From: Erinaceus europaeus
Lineage: Eukaryota > Chordata > Mammalia > Eulipotyphla > Erinaceidae
DNA length: 64,000 nt
Direction of reading: 5' to 3'
Assembly: GCF_950295315.1 (NCBI RefSeq)
Contig: NC_080164.1
Span: 63,461,615 to 63,525,614 of the forward strand
Part shown: positions 39,888-49,360 of the stretch, piece after piece
Position numbering within the stretch: the first letter of the stretch is position 1
Layout of the letters: every line of letters begins with the position of its first letter
The notes under the pieces: generated by a model
The model's input: only the letters and a program-made list of their open reading frames with translations
Told to the model about the DNA's origin: nothing
Database searches by the model: none
Program-made: the position numbers and the translations under genes

Positions 39888-40137
39888 GGATGTGAGGGCA
39901 CTCTGGCTGCGACATCTGTCCTCCCATTGATCGCCAGTGTTGATTCGGCTGATCTGGCTGGCTAGGTGGGTGTCCCCTTCCTCCCTCACTGCTCCATGTG
40001 TGTCGGTCCCGAAGCTGCGCGCTCGGTCGAAGAGAAAGAGGACAGCCTTCCCCGAATAGAGACAGACCGCTCTTCAGTTATACGAGTTATACGAGTAGCT
40101 GCACTCCCCTGCTAGAACCTCCAAACAAGCTCTCGAG
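39888..40137 (+). pseudogene. RN7SK: 7SK snRNA retropseudogene, 3'-truncated
   Basis: Begins exactly at the 7SK 5' end (ggatgtgagggc) and follows it through ctggctgcgacatctgtc, gatcgccag, ttgattcggctgatctggct, agctgcgcgctcggtcgaag and gctagaacctccaaacaagc. It stops at about nt 250 of 331, losing the 3' part with its terminal hairpin. The first GAUC of stem-loop 1, part of the HEXIM-binding motif, has become ACTC. There is also a small insertion after ggtcgaagag and a tandem copy of gttatacga. No PSE or TATA promoter is evident upstream, so it is an inactive copy. A SINE-2 starts at its 3' end. Confidence 0.9.
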
Positions 40138-40142
40138 AAACC

Positions 40143-40304
40143 TTGGGGCCTGGCGGTGGTGCACCCAATAAAGGACACATGACACAGTGTGCAAAGAACC
40201 TGGTTTGAGCTCCTGGTTCCCACCAGCAGGGGCGCAGCAATGCTGCAGGTGTCTTTTTGTCTTTTTTCCTCTCTATCTCCCTCCTCCTCAATTTCTGTCT
40301 CTAG

Positions 40305-40357
<53 letters not shown>
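40143..40357 (+). mobile_element. SINE-2 whose tail is (TA)n
   Basis: ggggcctggcggtggtgcac to caatttctgtctctagcc, then about 51 nt of TA (40307-40357). It directly follows the 7SK pseudogene. Confidence 0.85.
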
Positions 40358-40360
<3 letters not shown>

Positions 40361-40371
40361 TTATTTCTTTA

Positions 40372-40950
40372 GTGGTCCGGGAGGTGGCACAATGGATAAA
40401 GCATTGGATTCTCAAGCATGAGGTCCTGAGTTCAATCCCTGGCAACATATGTACCAGAGTGATAATCTGGTTCTATCTCTCTCTCTCCTATCTTTCTCAT
40501 TAATAAATAAATAAAAATATTGGGAGTCAGGTGGTAGCGCAGTGGATTAAGCGCACGTGGTGCGAAGCACAAGGACCTGCTGTGTAAGGGTCCCAGTTCC
40601 AGGCCCCAGCTCCCCACCTTCAGTGTTACAGTGGCAGTGAAGCAGGTCTGCAGGTGTCTATCTTTCTCTCCCCCTCTCTGTCTTCCCTTCCTCTCTACAT
40701 TTCTCTCTGTCCTATTTAACAACGACGACATCAGTAACAACAACAATAATCACTACAACAACAATAAAAAGACAACAAGGGCAACAAAAAGGAAAATAAA
40801 TAAATTTAAAAATAAAAAATATTAAAAAAAATAATTTACTTATTCATGAGAAAGGAAAGGGAGAAAGAACCAGATATCATTCTGGTACATGTGCTGCCAG
40901 GGATTGAACTCGGGACCTCATGGTTGAGAATCTAATATTTTATCTCCCAG
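40372..40950. mobile_element. SINE-4 (+), SINE-1 (+), SINE-4 (-) cluster
   Basis: 40372-40519 (tggtccgggaggtggcacaa). 40520-40828 (gggagtcaggtggtagcgca). 40833-40950 on - (ttctggtacatgtgctgcca). Confidence 0.85.
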
Positions 40951-40993
40951 AGCACATAAATATATTTTTCTTTAAAGAAAAAAAAAGTAATAG

Positions 40994-41095
40994 GGGCCGG
41001 GTGGTGGTGCACCTGGTTAGTGCAAATGTTAGTGTACTCAGTCCTTGCGCTTTGCGCCACGTGCGCTTAACCCACTGTTCCACTGCCCAACTCCC
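40994..41095. mobile_element. Chimera: SINE-2 head (+) fused to SINE-1 head (-)
   Basis: gggccgggtggtggtgcacc (sense SINE-2 head) runs at about 41040 into gtccttgcgctttgcgccac and the antisense SINE-1 head terminus ccactgcccaactccc. Both bodies are missing. Confidence 0.75.
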
Positions 41096-41337
41096 ATAAA
41101 GTGTCTATTTCTTACAACCAAAGACATTTGGATTTACTTCATATCAAAAGAAAGGAAATTTGAGCACTCTTAATTTTATATAGTTAAATTAATTCCACTT
41201 AATAGTATTAAACTCTGAAATATAGACTTACTTACCTCCATTTAAAAGATGACGATAGTCACAATCTGAGAAAGGTCAGATAAACTATCAATGGAACTGG
41301 GACTCATGTTCAGGTCTAACTGACTTCAACACTCTGG

Positions 41338-41503
41338 AGTTTTCTGGATTTTTTTTTTTTTTTTTTTTTTTTTACCAGAGCACTGCTCAGCTCTGGCTTG
41401 TGGTGGTGCGGAGGATTGAACCTGGGACTTTGGAGCCTCAGGCACGAGAGTCTCTTTGCATAACCATTATGCTATCTACCCCCGCCCAGTTTTCTGGATT
41501 TTT
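41338..41503 (-). mobile_element. SINE-3 with exact 16-bp target duplication
   Basis: agttttctggattttt occurs at 41338-41353 and 41488-41503. Long poly-T tail (T27). Confidence 0.93.
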
Positions 41504-41509
41504 AAAAAT

Positions 41510-41700
41510 AAATTTATTTATTTATTTTTTATTATGCAGGCCATTGCTATATATGAGAGAGTTTCCCATGTGATAGAGAGCAAGGGAGAGAGACAAGTCA
41601 GAGCACCACTCTGGTCTTTGTATTACTTGGGGATTGGAATGGGAACCTTAGGCATTCAAGTCCAATAATACTCTCTCTACCAGTTGAGTTATTTCCTCAA
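41510..41700 (-). mobile_element. tRNA-type SINE, diverged
   Basis: agagcaccactctggtcttt, ttggggattggaatgggaac and ctaccagttgagttatttcc. Confidence 0.6.
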
Positions 41701-41809
41701 ACACTAGAATATTTTTAGGATTTTACCAGCTGGTAAAGACTGAAAGCAGTTTCTAAAACCAAATGAGAACTCCACCCTTGACCAGCTCAGCTTGCTGGCT
41801 AAAGCACAC

Positions 41810-42720
41810 TGTGCTAGTGTATAAAATTAGACATAAGGCTTTGCTAGGTTGACAGCATAGCAACAGTTCAAAGCCAGGCCAGTGAAAAGCCACAGGTTTA
41901 AAGCTTTTACAAGTGCAGAAATTAGCAGTCAACTTCTAGTCATTCTGAATATCAAAAGTAAAGCTTCTACACCTGGCAATTATTGAGTAGGAGGCAATTG
42001 AATAGGACAGAAATCTAGAAAGGGTGGCTAGCACACAGCCCTCCCTCTACTTCCCCACAGAACCCAGTTCTCTTTTCTTTTTAGAACCCAATTTTAATCA
42101 AAGATATAAAACCAGTGCACTCCTGCCTAGCAAGCAGATAGTTGGCTCTCTGTCTGTGCTGACATTCCTCCCTCTGACTCACCTGTGAGGCAGATAGCTC
42201 CTTTTTATTGTTTGCCCTTCTCTTGGTGAATATTTCTTATCTGGTTTATTCCAATAAACTTTATATAACCTTTGCTGCGTATTGCCTTATTCTCTCCCAG
42301 ATCACCTATTCATTACCAGCCAGAAGGCCAGATATATCTTTTTGTTGTTGTTGTTTGCCTCCAGGGTTATTGCTGGGTCTTGGTGCCAGCATTACGAATC
42401 CACTGCTCTTGGAGGCCTTTTTCTTCTCCTCCCCCTCTTCCTCCTCTTGTCCTCCTCCTCCTTCTTCTTCCTTTTCTTCTTCTTCCTCTTCTCCTTCATT
42501 TTATTGGATAAGGACAGAGAGAAATTTAAAGGCATGGGGGAGATAGAATGGGAGAAAGAGACATCTGTAGACCTGCTTCACTGCTTGTGAAGGGTCCCTG
42601 CTGCAGGTAGGGAGTGGGGGCTGGAACATGGTTCCTCACATGAGTCCCTATGCTTAGTACTATGTGCACTTAATCAGATGTGCTACTGCCCTGCCCCCTC
42701 CCCAAATATGTCTTCACACT
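41810..42720 (+). mobile_element. LTR copy 1 (ERV/MaLR-type), split by a SINE-1
   Basis: Related along most of its length to 46519-47370. Shared blocks include gccaggccagtgaaa, tttacaagtgca, ttctagtcattctgaa, gcttctacrcctggcaatt, aggacagaaa, attccaataaact and a distal aaatatgtcttcac. A TATA-like gatataaaac lies near 42103 and the AATAAA near 42253, consistent with U3-R order on +. A - strand SINE-1 (42343-42698) interrupts the 3' part. No internal viral coding sequence was recognised. Confidence 0.65.
42343..42698 (-). mobile_element. SINE-1 (long form) inside LTR copy 1
   Basis: Reads cctccagggttattgctggg, a pyrimidine-rich (TCC/TTC) stretch at 42425-42500, then the antisense head ending ctactgccctgcccc. 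Flanking agatatatct and aaatatgtct look like a worn target duplication. LTR copy 2 lacks this insertion. Confidence 0.75.
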
Positions 42721-42867
42721 GGACTTACGTTGAGATGGCCACCCAGGCCTGCGTTTGATAGGGGCCAATAAAAGCCAACTCAGAGCTCGTAAAACTGCAG
42801 CCAAGTTTTTTTGTTTGTTTTTTTATTGGTTTGTTGTTGTTTTTCAGATATTCCTAAGAAAGCAGTA

Positions 42868-43287
42868 TGTTCGCAAACACTGTGACTCCTCAGCAAAATA
42901 CCAAGTTCTGGGGTGGGGGTGGGGTGGGGGGGATGGGCTGAAGGAGTCGGGTCAAGACTTGTCACACCGTAAGAATTCTTCTTGCTCAAGCAAGCTGCCT
43001 GTATCTGTGCACCTGCTGGGTCAAAAAAGAAGTCCCGTGTCAACGTTATGGTCAAAGACACCAACAATAGCTCCTCTGAGAAACTCCCGCAGAACTGTAA
43101 ACAACCTCTATAATTGGTCAGATGCAAGAACAGATGTAACACTCGAAACTGAAATTCTATAGAGCGCATCTCCCTTAACCCCACAGCAGGGCTCTCATTT
43201 CTCAGCCACTCTGGACCTCTCACAGGTTAATTAAAGCTTTCTTTGTCTGCTCCTCGCCTGTCTCATTTGTTTCTCACTTTCCTAACA
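42868..43287 (+). mobile_element. Possible LTR (class I-like), weak
   Basis: Starts tgttcgcaa and ends cctaaca, giving TGTT...AACA ends. Near the 3' end it has ttaattaaagctttctttgtctgctcctcgcctgtctcatttg, written here only as a location cue (about 43224-43270), which resembles an R-U5 segment. There is no target duplication. It contains a G-run at 42909-42937. Confidence 0.3.
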
Positions 43288-43299
43288 TGGAGTGTGCAG

Positions 43300-44250
43300 G
43301 GAACCTCTACATCCCAGAGTATGCAGTACTCCATCCTCTGGTGAGAGCTGAGCTGATGAAGTCCTTGAGCCTGCTCACCTCAGAGCCCTGGAAGCCTCAA
43401 GTCCAGGGGCTGGTCCAGTCCTAGGCTCACACCATGTTGGTTTCCTCACCTCAGAACAGGAAGATGAGGTGACGTAATGTCTCCGCTAACTCACAGTGGC
43501 AAGGAGATGAAAAGAATCTCAGAAATGCTGTGTTTAATTTAAAGCAGACCCAGTTTCGCCTAAGCTGGGCTGCAATTTCACTCAGAATAACAAGTTTGTT
43601 TTTCTTGGACATTCTGGGAACTAACTGGCCACCCACTGTTAAATCCCAGTAGGAATGTTGTATGTAATGCTCTCCTGGATCCTCTGTGAATCGCTGGCCA
43701 AGGAAGGCACAAATAAGTCTTCACTTTATTGTTTGCTTTCTTATCAAGTTCTTTCAACATCCCATTAAGAGTTTTTTTTTTTAAGGAGGGACAGACCTAC
43801 ATTTTGCCATTTACAACATCCCCCATGCCATTCTTGTTTTTATGTAGTGCCAGGATCAAACCTAGAGTCTCACATAATACAAGGCATGCAGGCCTACCGC
43901 TGAGCCACTTCCCAGGCCTTTGTGCTCTTTTTGCAGCTGTTGAAACCATGGTTAGGGGAGGTTACATAATACATAGTTTGCTCTGGGTCCTCCAGCCGAG
44001 ATTGAACACCCATTCATTACTCCAGCTCTGGGATCAACTGAGGCCCCTTTCAACTGCCCATGTTGACCAGTCCCTTGCCTCTGGAAACTGGAGGTTGAGG
44101 GGGGTAAGGGGGTACTTTGCCGCTAGAACAGGCGCCTCTGTTGAGGGGCAACTCAGGGCACAAGGGGTCCTGGGGAGCACAGACACTTTGTTTTCACTGG
44201 GTTTGCATACGTGGAACTGAGATGCACACTGGTCTTTTTCACTGTACTAT
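43300..44250. other. Unassigned sequence between LTR-like elements
   Basis: Contains an old SINE at 43773-43918. It lies between the two related LTRs, but no retroviral protein similarity was seen in any frame. Confidence 0.5.
43773..43918 (-). mobile_element. Old tRNA-type SINE
   Basis: gtgccaggatcaaacctaga, acaaggcatgcaggcctacc and gctgagccacttcccagg. Confidence 0.55.
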
Positions 44251-44505
44251 GTGAAGTGGGAGGAGTTTGTTTCATCGGGCCAATGAAAAGTGGGCCCCGG
44301 TGTGACGTAAGAAGGGTATAAGAGGCTGCCACTGAGGAAGGTCTTTTGACTAGCTCCAGAGAACCTCGGGGGAACCTGTCTCCCGAGCTTTAACTCTTAA
44401 CTTCACGTTTGCACGTAACTCGTTTTGGACTGTAATAAAGGACAAATTTGGAAACTACACCTCTGTCATGCGTGGTCTCTTGAAATTCTTTTTGAGTGAA
44501 AATCG
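44251..44505 (+). mobile_element. LTR-like element with complete promoter motifs
   Basis: Ordered elements are CCAAT (gggccaatga near 44278), a CRE-like tgacgtaa (near 44302), TATA (gggtataaga near 44314) and AATAAA (near 44433), followed by a T/G-rich stretch. That is the U3-R-U5 layout of a retroviral LTR. Exact ends and target duplication are unclear. No neighbouring gag, pol or env similarity was seen, so it may be a solo LTR. Confidence 0.55.
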
Positions 44506-44960
44506 CATCGGACCCTGAAGGGAACCCTACCTCTAAAATCCTTCTTCACCTCTACTGGTATCTGTCAAAGGAGTGGCTCAGGGTACACCTGGTGGCACTC
44601 GTGGTGGACACTACCACTTCGGATTGGGTTGAATTGGATTGGGTGTTTCCAATCCCTGTGGTTTAGATGCCTCTGAGGATCTGTGGCTGCAGTGTCAATA
44701 GAGACTTTGTGTGAGCATACTCAAGGCCATGTTTTTGCTCTTAGGAATTAGAAGAGAGACCATCCACTCTGGCTTTCAAAGGCTACCTAAGATTATGTTT
44801 TGGGAAGGTTTCCAGTGACTTCTCAAGCTCATTCACCCTCCTCCTCTACTCCGGGAAGAGTGGGGATGTTGGGGCCCTTCCCGGGGCAGAGACTGTAGGA
44901 GGCCCCATTCAGGCCTGCATTCTTCAGGAGCAGGGAGAAGGGCATACAGATAACACCTAC

Positions 44961-45483
44961 TTTTTTTTACTGCTCAGCTCTTGACTTATGGTGATGTTGG
45001 GGATTGAACCGGGAACTCTTGGTGCCTCCGACACAAAGGTCCTTCTGCATAACCACTATGCATCTCCCTAGCCTGACACCCCATCTCTCTTACTGACTCA
45101 TCTATAGGGGTGATAATTTAATTTTAATTTTTGCCTCCAAGTATACTGAGGCTCGATGCTGGCACTATGAATCCACAGCTTCTGTGGCCTTTTTTTTTTT
45201 TTTTTAATTTATTTTCTTGGATAGGGCAGAGAGGGAGAGAGAAAAACACCTGCAGACCTACTTCACTGCTTGTGAAGTGACCCTCCTGTAGGGGGAGCTG
45301 GGAGCTCGAACTGGGGTGCTTAACCTAGTGCTGCCCAGCCTCTATTTCTAATTTTTTAAAGTTGCCATTAGAGTTATCACTGGGGCTCAGTGCCAGCACT
45401 CTGAATCCACCACTCAGAGTGGCCATTTTCTTCTTTCTTTCTTCCTTTCTTTTCTTTCTTTCTTTCTTCCTTTCTTTCTTTTT
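44961..45483 (-). mobile_element. SINE-3 and two SINE-1 (long form) pieces
   Basis: 44961-45075 (actgctcagctcttgactta). 45128-45343 (tgcctccaagtatactgagg). 45357-45483 (only the 3' part, ending in a TTTC tract). Confidence 0.75.
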
Positions 45484-45485
45484 AC

Positions 45486-46135
45486 TGATTTAATAATGAC
45501 TAACAAGACTGAAGGATAAGAGGGGTACAATTCCACATGATTCCCACCACCTGAGTTCTATATCTCATCCCCTCCACTGGAAACTTTCTTATTCTTTTTT
45601 TTTTTTTTTTTACCTTCAGGCTTATTGCAGGGGCTCAGTACCTGCACCATGAATTCACTGCTCCTGGAGACTATTTTTTCCCCTTGTTTTATTGTTGTTG
45701 TGGTTATTATTATTGTTGTTATTGATGTTGTTGTTGGATAGGACAGAGAGAAATGGGGAGAGGAGGGGAAAACAGAGAGGGGGAGAGAAAGTTAGACACC
45801 TGCAGACATGCTTTACTGCTTGTGAAGCGACTCCCTTGCAGGTGGGGAGCTGGAGCTCTAAGCGAGATCCTTACACCGGTCCTTGTGCTTTGTGCCATGT
45901 GTACCTAATCTGCTGCGCTACTGCTATTCCCCAGAAGCTTTCTTATTCTTTATCCCTCTGGCAGCATGGATCCAGGATCATTATGGGGTGCAGAAAGTGG
46001 AAGGTCAGGCTTCTGTAATTGCTTCTCTGTTGAATATGGGCATTGGCAGGTAGATCCATACTTGTAGCCTATCTCTATCTTTCCCTAGTGGGGCAGGGCT
46101 CTGGAGAGGTGAGGTTCCAGGGCACATTGGTAAAG
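45486..46135 (-). mobile_element. L1-b 3' end, split by a SINE-1
   Basis: The two halves (45486-45592 and 45940-46135) are colinear with 27995-28270. They are interrupted by a SINE-1 flanked by copies of ctttcttattctt. Confidence 0.8.
45597..45935 (-). mobile_element. SINE-1 (long form) nested in L1-b
   Basis: Runs from poly-T through ttcaggcttattgcaggggc to the antisense head ending gctactgctattcccc. The target duplication ctttcttattctt is visible on both sides. Confidence 0.85.
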
Positions 46136-46137
46136 TC

Positions 46138-46376
46138 ATTTTTTCCTTTCTTTCTATTTTTCTTCCTTTCTTTTTCTTTCTATTTTATAGATATTACAGA
46201 GAGAAACTGAAAGGGAAAGCAGAGACAGAGAGGGAGAGAGAAAGTTAGACTCCTACAGACCTGTCTCAACACTTGTGAAGTATCGCCCCTGTAGGTGGGG
46301 AGCAAAGGCTTGAACCCAGGTCCTTGGTTATGGTAATATGTATGCTCAACTGGGTATGCCACCATCTGGCTCCTAG
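46138..46376 (-). mobile_element. SINE-2 with TTTC tail
   Basis: From a pyrimidine tail through gatattacagagagaaactg to gtatgccaccatctggctcc. It abuts L1-b. Confidence 0.8.
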
Positions 46377-46518
46377 GGCGATAATTTATCCTGGCTAATA
46401 AGGCAGTTATAGTCTGGCTAATACAGCAGCCAAGGGTAACAGTTACCTTCAGTGTTGGAGCAGAAGCCTTTGGCAGTGACGAGCGCTCCAGGAAGGCTTT
46501 GAGGCAGAGCTGGTGTCC

Positions 46519-47370
46519 ACTGTGCTGCTGCATAAAACTATAAAGAAGGCTTTTTGCCAGGCTGACAGAATAGCAACATTTCAGATCTAGGCCAGTGAAA
46601 CCCTCCAGGTTTACGGCATTTACAAGTGCAAAAACTAGCAGTCAGTTTCTAGTCATTCTGTAATGTGCGTTTTCAACCAGCTGGCTCCATTTGTAGTCAT
46701 TCTGAACACCAAAAGATAAGGCTTCTACGCCTGGCAATTAAATAGGACAGAAAACTGCCCCCAACATCAGGGTGGCTAGTGATACACTTCTACTCCTGTT
46801 TGCCCACAAAACCAAATTTCAATTGAAAGGTGTATAATCAATGCACCTACCAGGAGGCAGTTCTCTCCTTGCTGACGCCCCTCTCTTTGTCTCATCTTTG
46901 AACCTGATAACTCATTTTTACTATCTGCCTTTTTCTTTTGGTGACTCTTTCTTTCTTTTTTCCTTTCTTTCTTTCTTTCCTTCCTTTTCTCCTTTCTCTT
47001 TCTTCCTTTTCCCTCCCTTCCTTCTTATCTTTCTTGCTTTCTCTTTCTCTTTATTTCTTTGTATTATTTATTTATAGGATTGAGACAGCCAGAAATCAAG
47101 AGGGAAGAAGGGGGTGGTAGTGGTGGTGGGGGAGATTGAGAAGGATCTGGGGCACTGCTTCATTGCTTGCAAAGCTTTCCCCCTGCAGGGGGGGACTGGA
47201 GGCTCAAACCTGGGCCCTTGTTCATTGTAGCATGTACACTCAACCAGGTGTGCCTCTTGGCTATTCCTTAACTTGTAGATTCCAATAAACTTCTGTAACC
47301 CTTGATGCATGTTACCTAATTCTTTCCAGGATCCCTTGTGCATCACTCACTAGAAGATGGCCCAAATATG
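46519..47370 (+). mobile_element. LTR copy 2, split by a SINE-2
   Basis: Partner of 41810-42720 in the same orientation. It carries the same order of blocks and the attccaataaact polyadenylation block near 47280. Two insertions absent from copy 1 are visible: a short SINE-2-like piece near 46663-46694 flanked by tagtcattctg, and a - strand SINE-2 with a long pyrimidine tail (46950-47254). Confidence 0.65.
46950..47254 (-). mobile_element. SINE-2 with expanded TTTC/TTCC tail, inside LTR copy 2
   Basis: The tail at 46950-47055 is an almost pure pyrimidine tract on +. The body reads gattgagacagccagaaatc through caaccaggtgtgcc. Confidence 0.75.
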
Positions 47371-47797
47371 TCTTCACCATGGCTCTTTAATCTCAGTTCT
47401 AGAACAAAGCCCTAATGGATCCTTACTATGTTATCTGTGGTTTCAAGAGAGTAAGGACTGCAAGATTTGAGCCTTTGAACCTGTCCAAGAAAGAATTTCC
47501 ATGATTGGCTTCAGAATATAAATTGCTGAGGTTAAACTCAACCCAGCTGGCCATCTCCTCTCTGATCCCCTCCCTTCTCCCACCCTCTCAAATCAGACAA
47601 TCCCCCCTAGTCCTCTAGGGGCCCAGTCTCAATGAGAGATGAGGCTCACAGATCACAGGGCTCTGCATCTGGCTTGCCAGCCTAGGCTTTGCTGGGTAGG
47701 TAGATCTCTAAAGATGCCAAGCAAGGTGGGGAATGTTAATGAAAAGAGGGTTCAGGAAGTGCTCCCACCAAGTAGCAGTACTCTCACAATTGTCATG

Positions 47798-48090
47798 TGG
47801 CAGCCTGGGAGGTTATGCAGTGGATAAGGTTCTGGACTCTTAAACATGTGGTCCCAAGTTTGATCTCCAGCATCATATGTGCCAGAGTGCTTCTCTCCAT
47901 TACTAATATAAACTTTCAAAAACTATTCATTTTATTTTAATGAGAAAGAGATACAGAGCAAAAGACACAGAGAGAAAGACCAGAATGCTGCTCAGGTCTG
48001 GCTTATGGTGGTGCTGAGGAGTGGATCTGGAACCATAGAGCCTCAGGCAACAATGTCTTTTGAATAACTATTATGCTGTCTTCCCAGCTC
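47798..48090. mobile_element. SINE-4 (+) then SINE-3 (-)
   Basis: 47798-47925 (tgcagtggataaggttctgg) and 47930-48090 (gctcaggtctggcttatggt). Confidence 0.75.
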
Positions 48091-48764
48091 TAGTAAAATA
48101 AGTATTAAAAAGGAGGAAGAGAAGAAGAAAAGCCTCCTTGTGAAAGCAGCTTATCTTTACTCGCTATCCCAAGTAAAATGGTAACTCTGTGTGGATTTGT
48201 GCCCTGCTGTACTCTAGGGCTCTAGAGAGTCTTTTGGCATGAGATGCGGATGATGGTTTGAAATAAGGAGGACAGAGGAAGAATGATGGGAGTGAAAGCT
48301 GTGGAGGGGGTAGAGGATGGCAGGAGAGACAGAAGGTGGAGTCAACCCAGAAAGTCCCATTTTACAGATGAAGAAACCAAGACTCAGATGGGTCATACTA
48401 GATCTGACTTAGCCCCTCAGCAAACTTGAATTCTTCCTTTGATCTCCAGGTCGACAGAATCCTGGGCTGAGGGAGCTTCCTTTTCCACCCCCCTCCTCCC
48501 GCCCCAGCCCCCAGTCCTCCGGAAGGTGCAGGTCTGAGCTAGCTCAGAAGGGAAGGGTCTGTGTGAGACCCTCCTGGTTTATATGTGTTATCTTTCCTGT
48601 CTTTGCTGTGGCAGGAAGGAAACATGCTGAGATGAAGATTAGGAAGCAGGAGGTTTATTGGGCTATGATTTAGAGCTTGTACTCACGGGGGTTGGGGGGT
48701 GGTGGGGGGGGATGGGGTGAGATGAAGGGCAGATGGAGAAGCTGAGTGGCAACAATCTTTCCAC

Positions 48765-48890
48765 CAGCATGGGGAGATAGCATAACTATGGGTATGCAAA
48801 AGATTTTCATGCCCCAGGCTTCAAAGTCCCAGGTTCCATCCCCACCACACAGCCATAAACAGATCTGAGTAGTGGCTCTGATTTTAAAAT
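48765..48890 (+). mobile_element. SINE-3
   Basis: ggggagatagcataactatg, aagtcccaggttccatcccc and cataaacagatctgagtagt. Confidence 0.75.
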
Positions 48891-49126
48891 GCTAAAAAGC
48901 AAACAAACAAAAAATAAAAACAAACAAAACCAAAAACTAGCATCTCAGTTCCCCTCCTATGAGCTCTGTAGCTGATTTGGCCTCTAAGATTTGTCCTAAA
49001 TTGGAACAAGAAGGCCAGCAGCTAGGAAAATTTTTCCTTTAGCAACAGTGGAGGGTTTGGACAGTACCAGGCACAGTCCCAGTCGTACTGTAGTCTCCAC
49101 CCAGTGCAACCTCCCTCTGAGTCTTA

Positions 49127-49130
<4 letters not shown>

Positions 49131-49158
<28 letters not shown>
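49131..49158. repeat. (GA)n microsatellite
   Basis: Short run of GA units, about 28 nt. Confidence 0.9.
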
Positions 49159-49161
<3 letters not shown>

Positions 49162-49360
49162 ATTATGACTAATGCTATTCATTTTTTCTGAGCCAGGCTA
49201 CACAAGTCCAAGGTCACTAGCCAGTCCCTGAATTAACTGTGTTTGGGAGAGTTATGCACGATTCTCTAAGCTAGAATTTCCTTTTCAAATGATCATGCGT
49301 GACTTTTGTGTTGGAGTGGTGGTGGTGGGAGATTACATTTAAATTATTAAAAAGATATTT

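Larger units (their letters stand above)
48095..49350. other. Mostly unassigned intergenic sequence
   Basis: Includes a small MIR-like core at 48355-48400 (attttacagatgaagaaacc), a GC-rich patch at 48480-48540, a G-run at 48687-48718, a SINE-3 and a (GA)n. Confidence 0.5.

Noticed and set aside
43729..44220. 163-codon open frame on + between the two LTRs
   Set aside because: Inspected as a possible retroviral gene. It overlaps an old SINE and shows no gag, protease, pol or env motifs.
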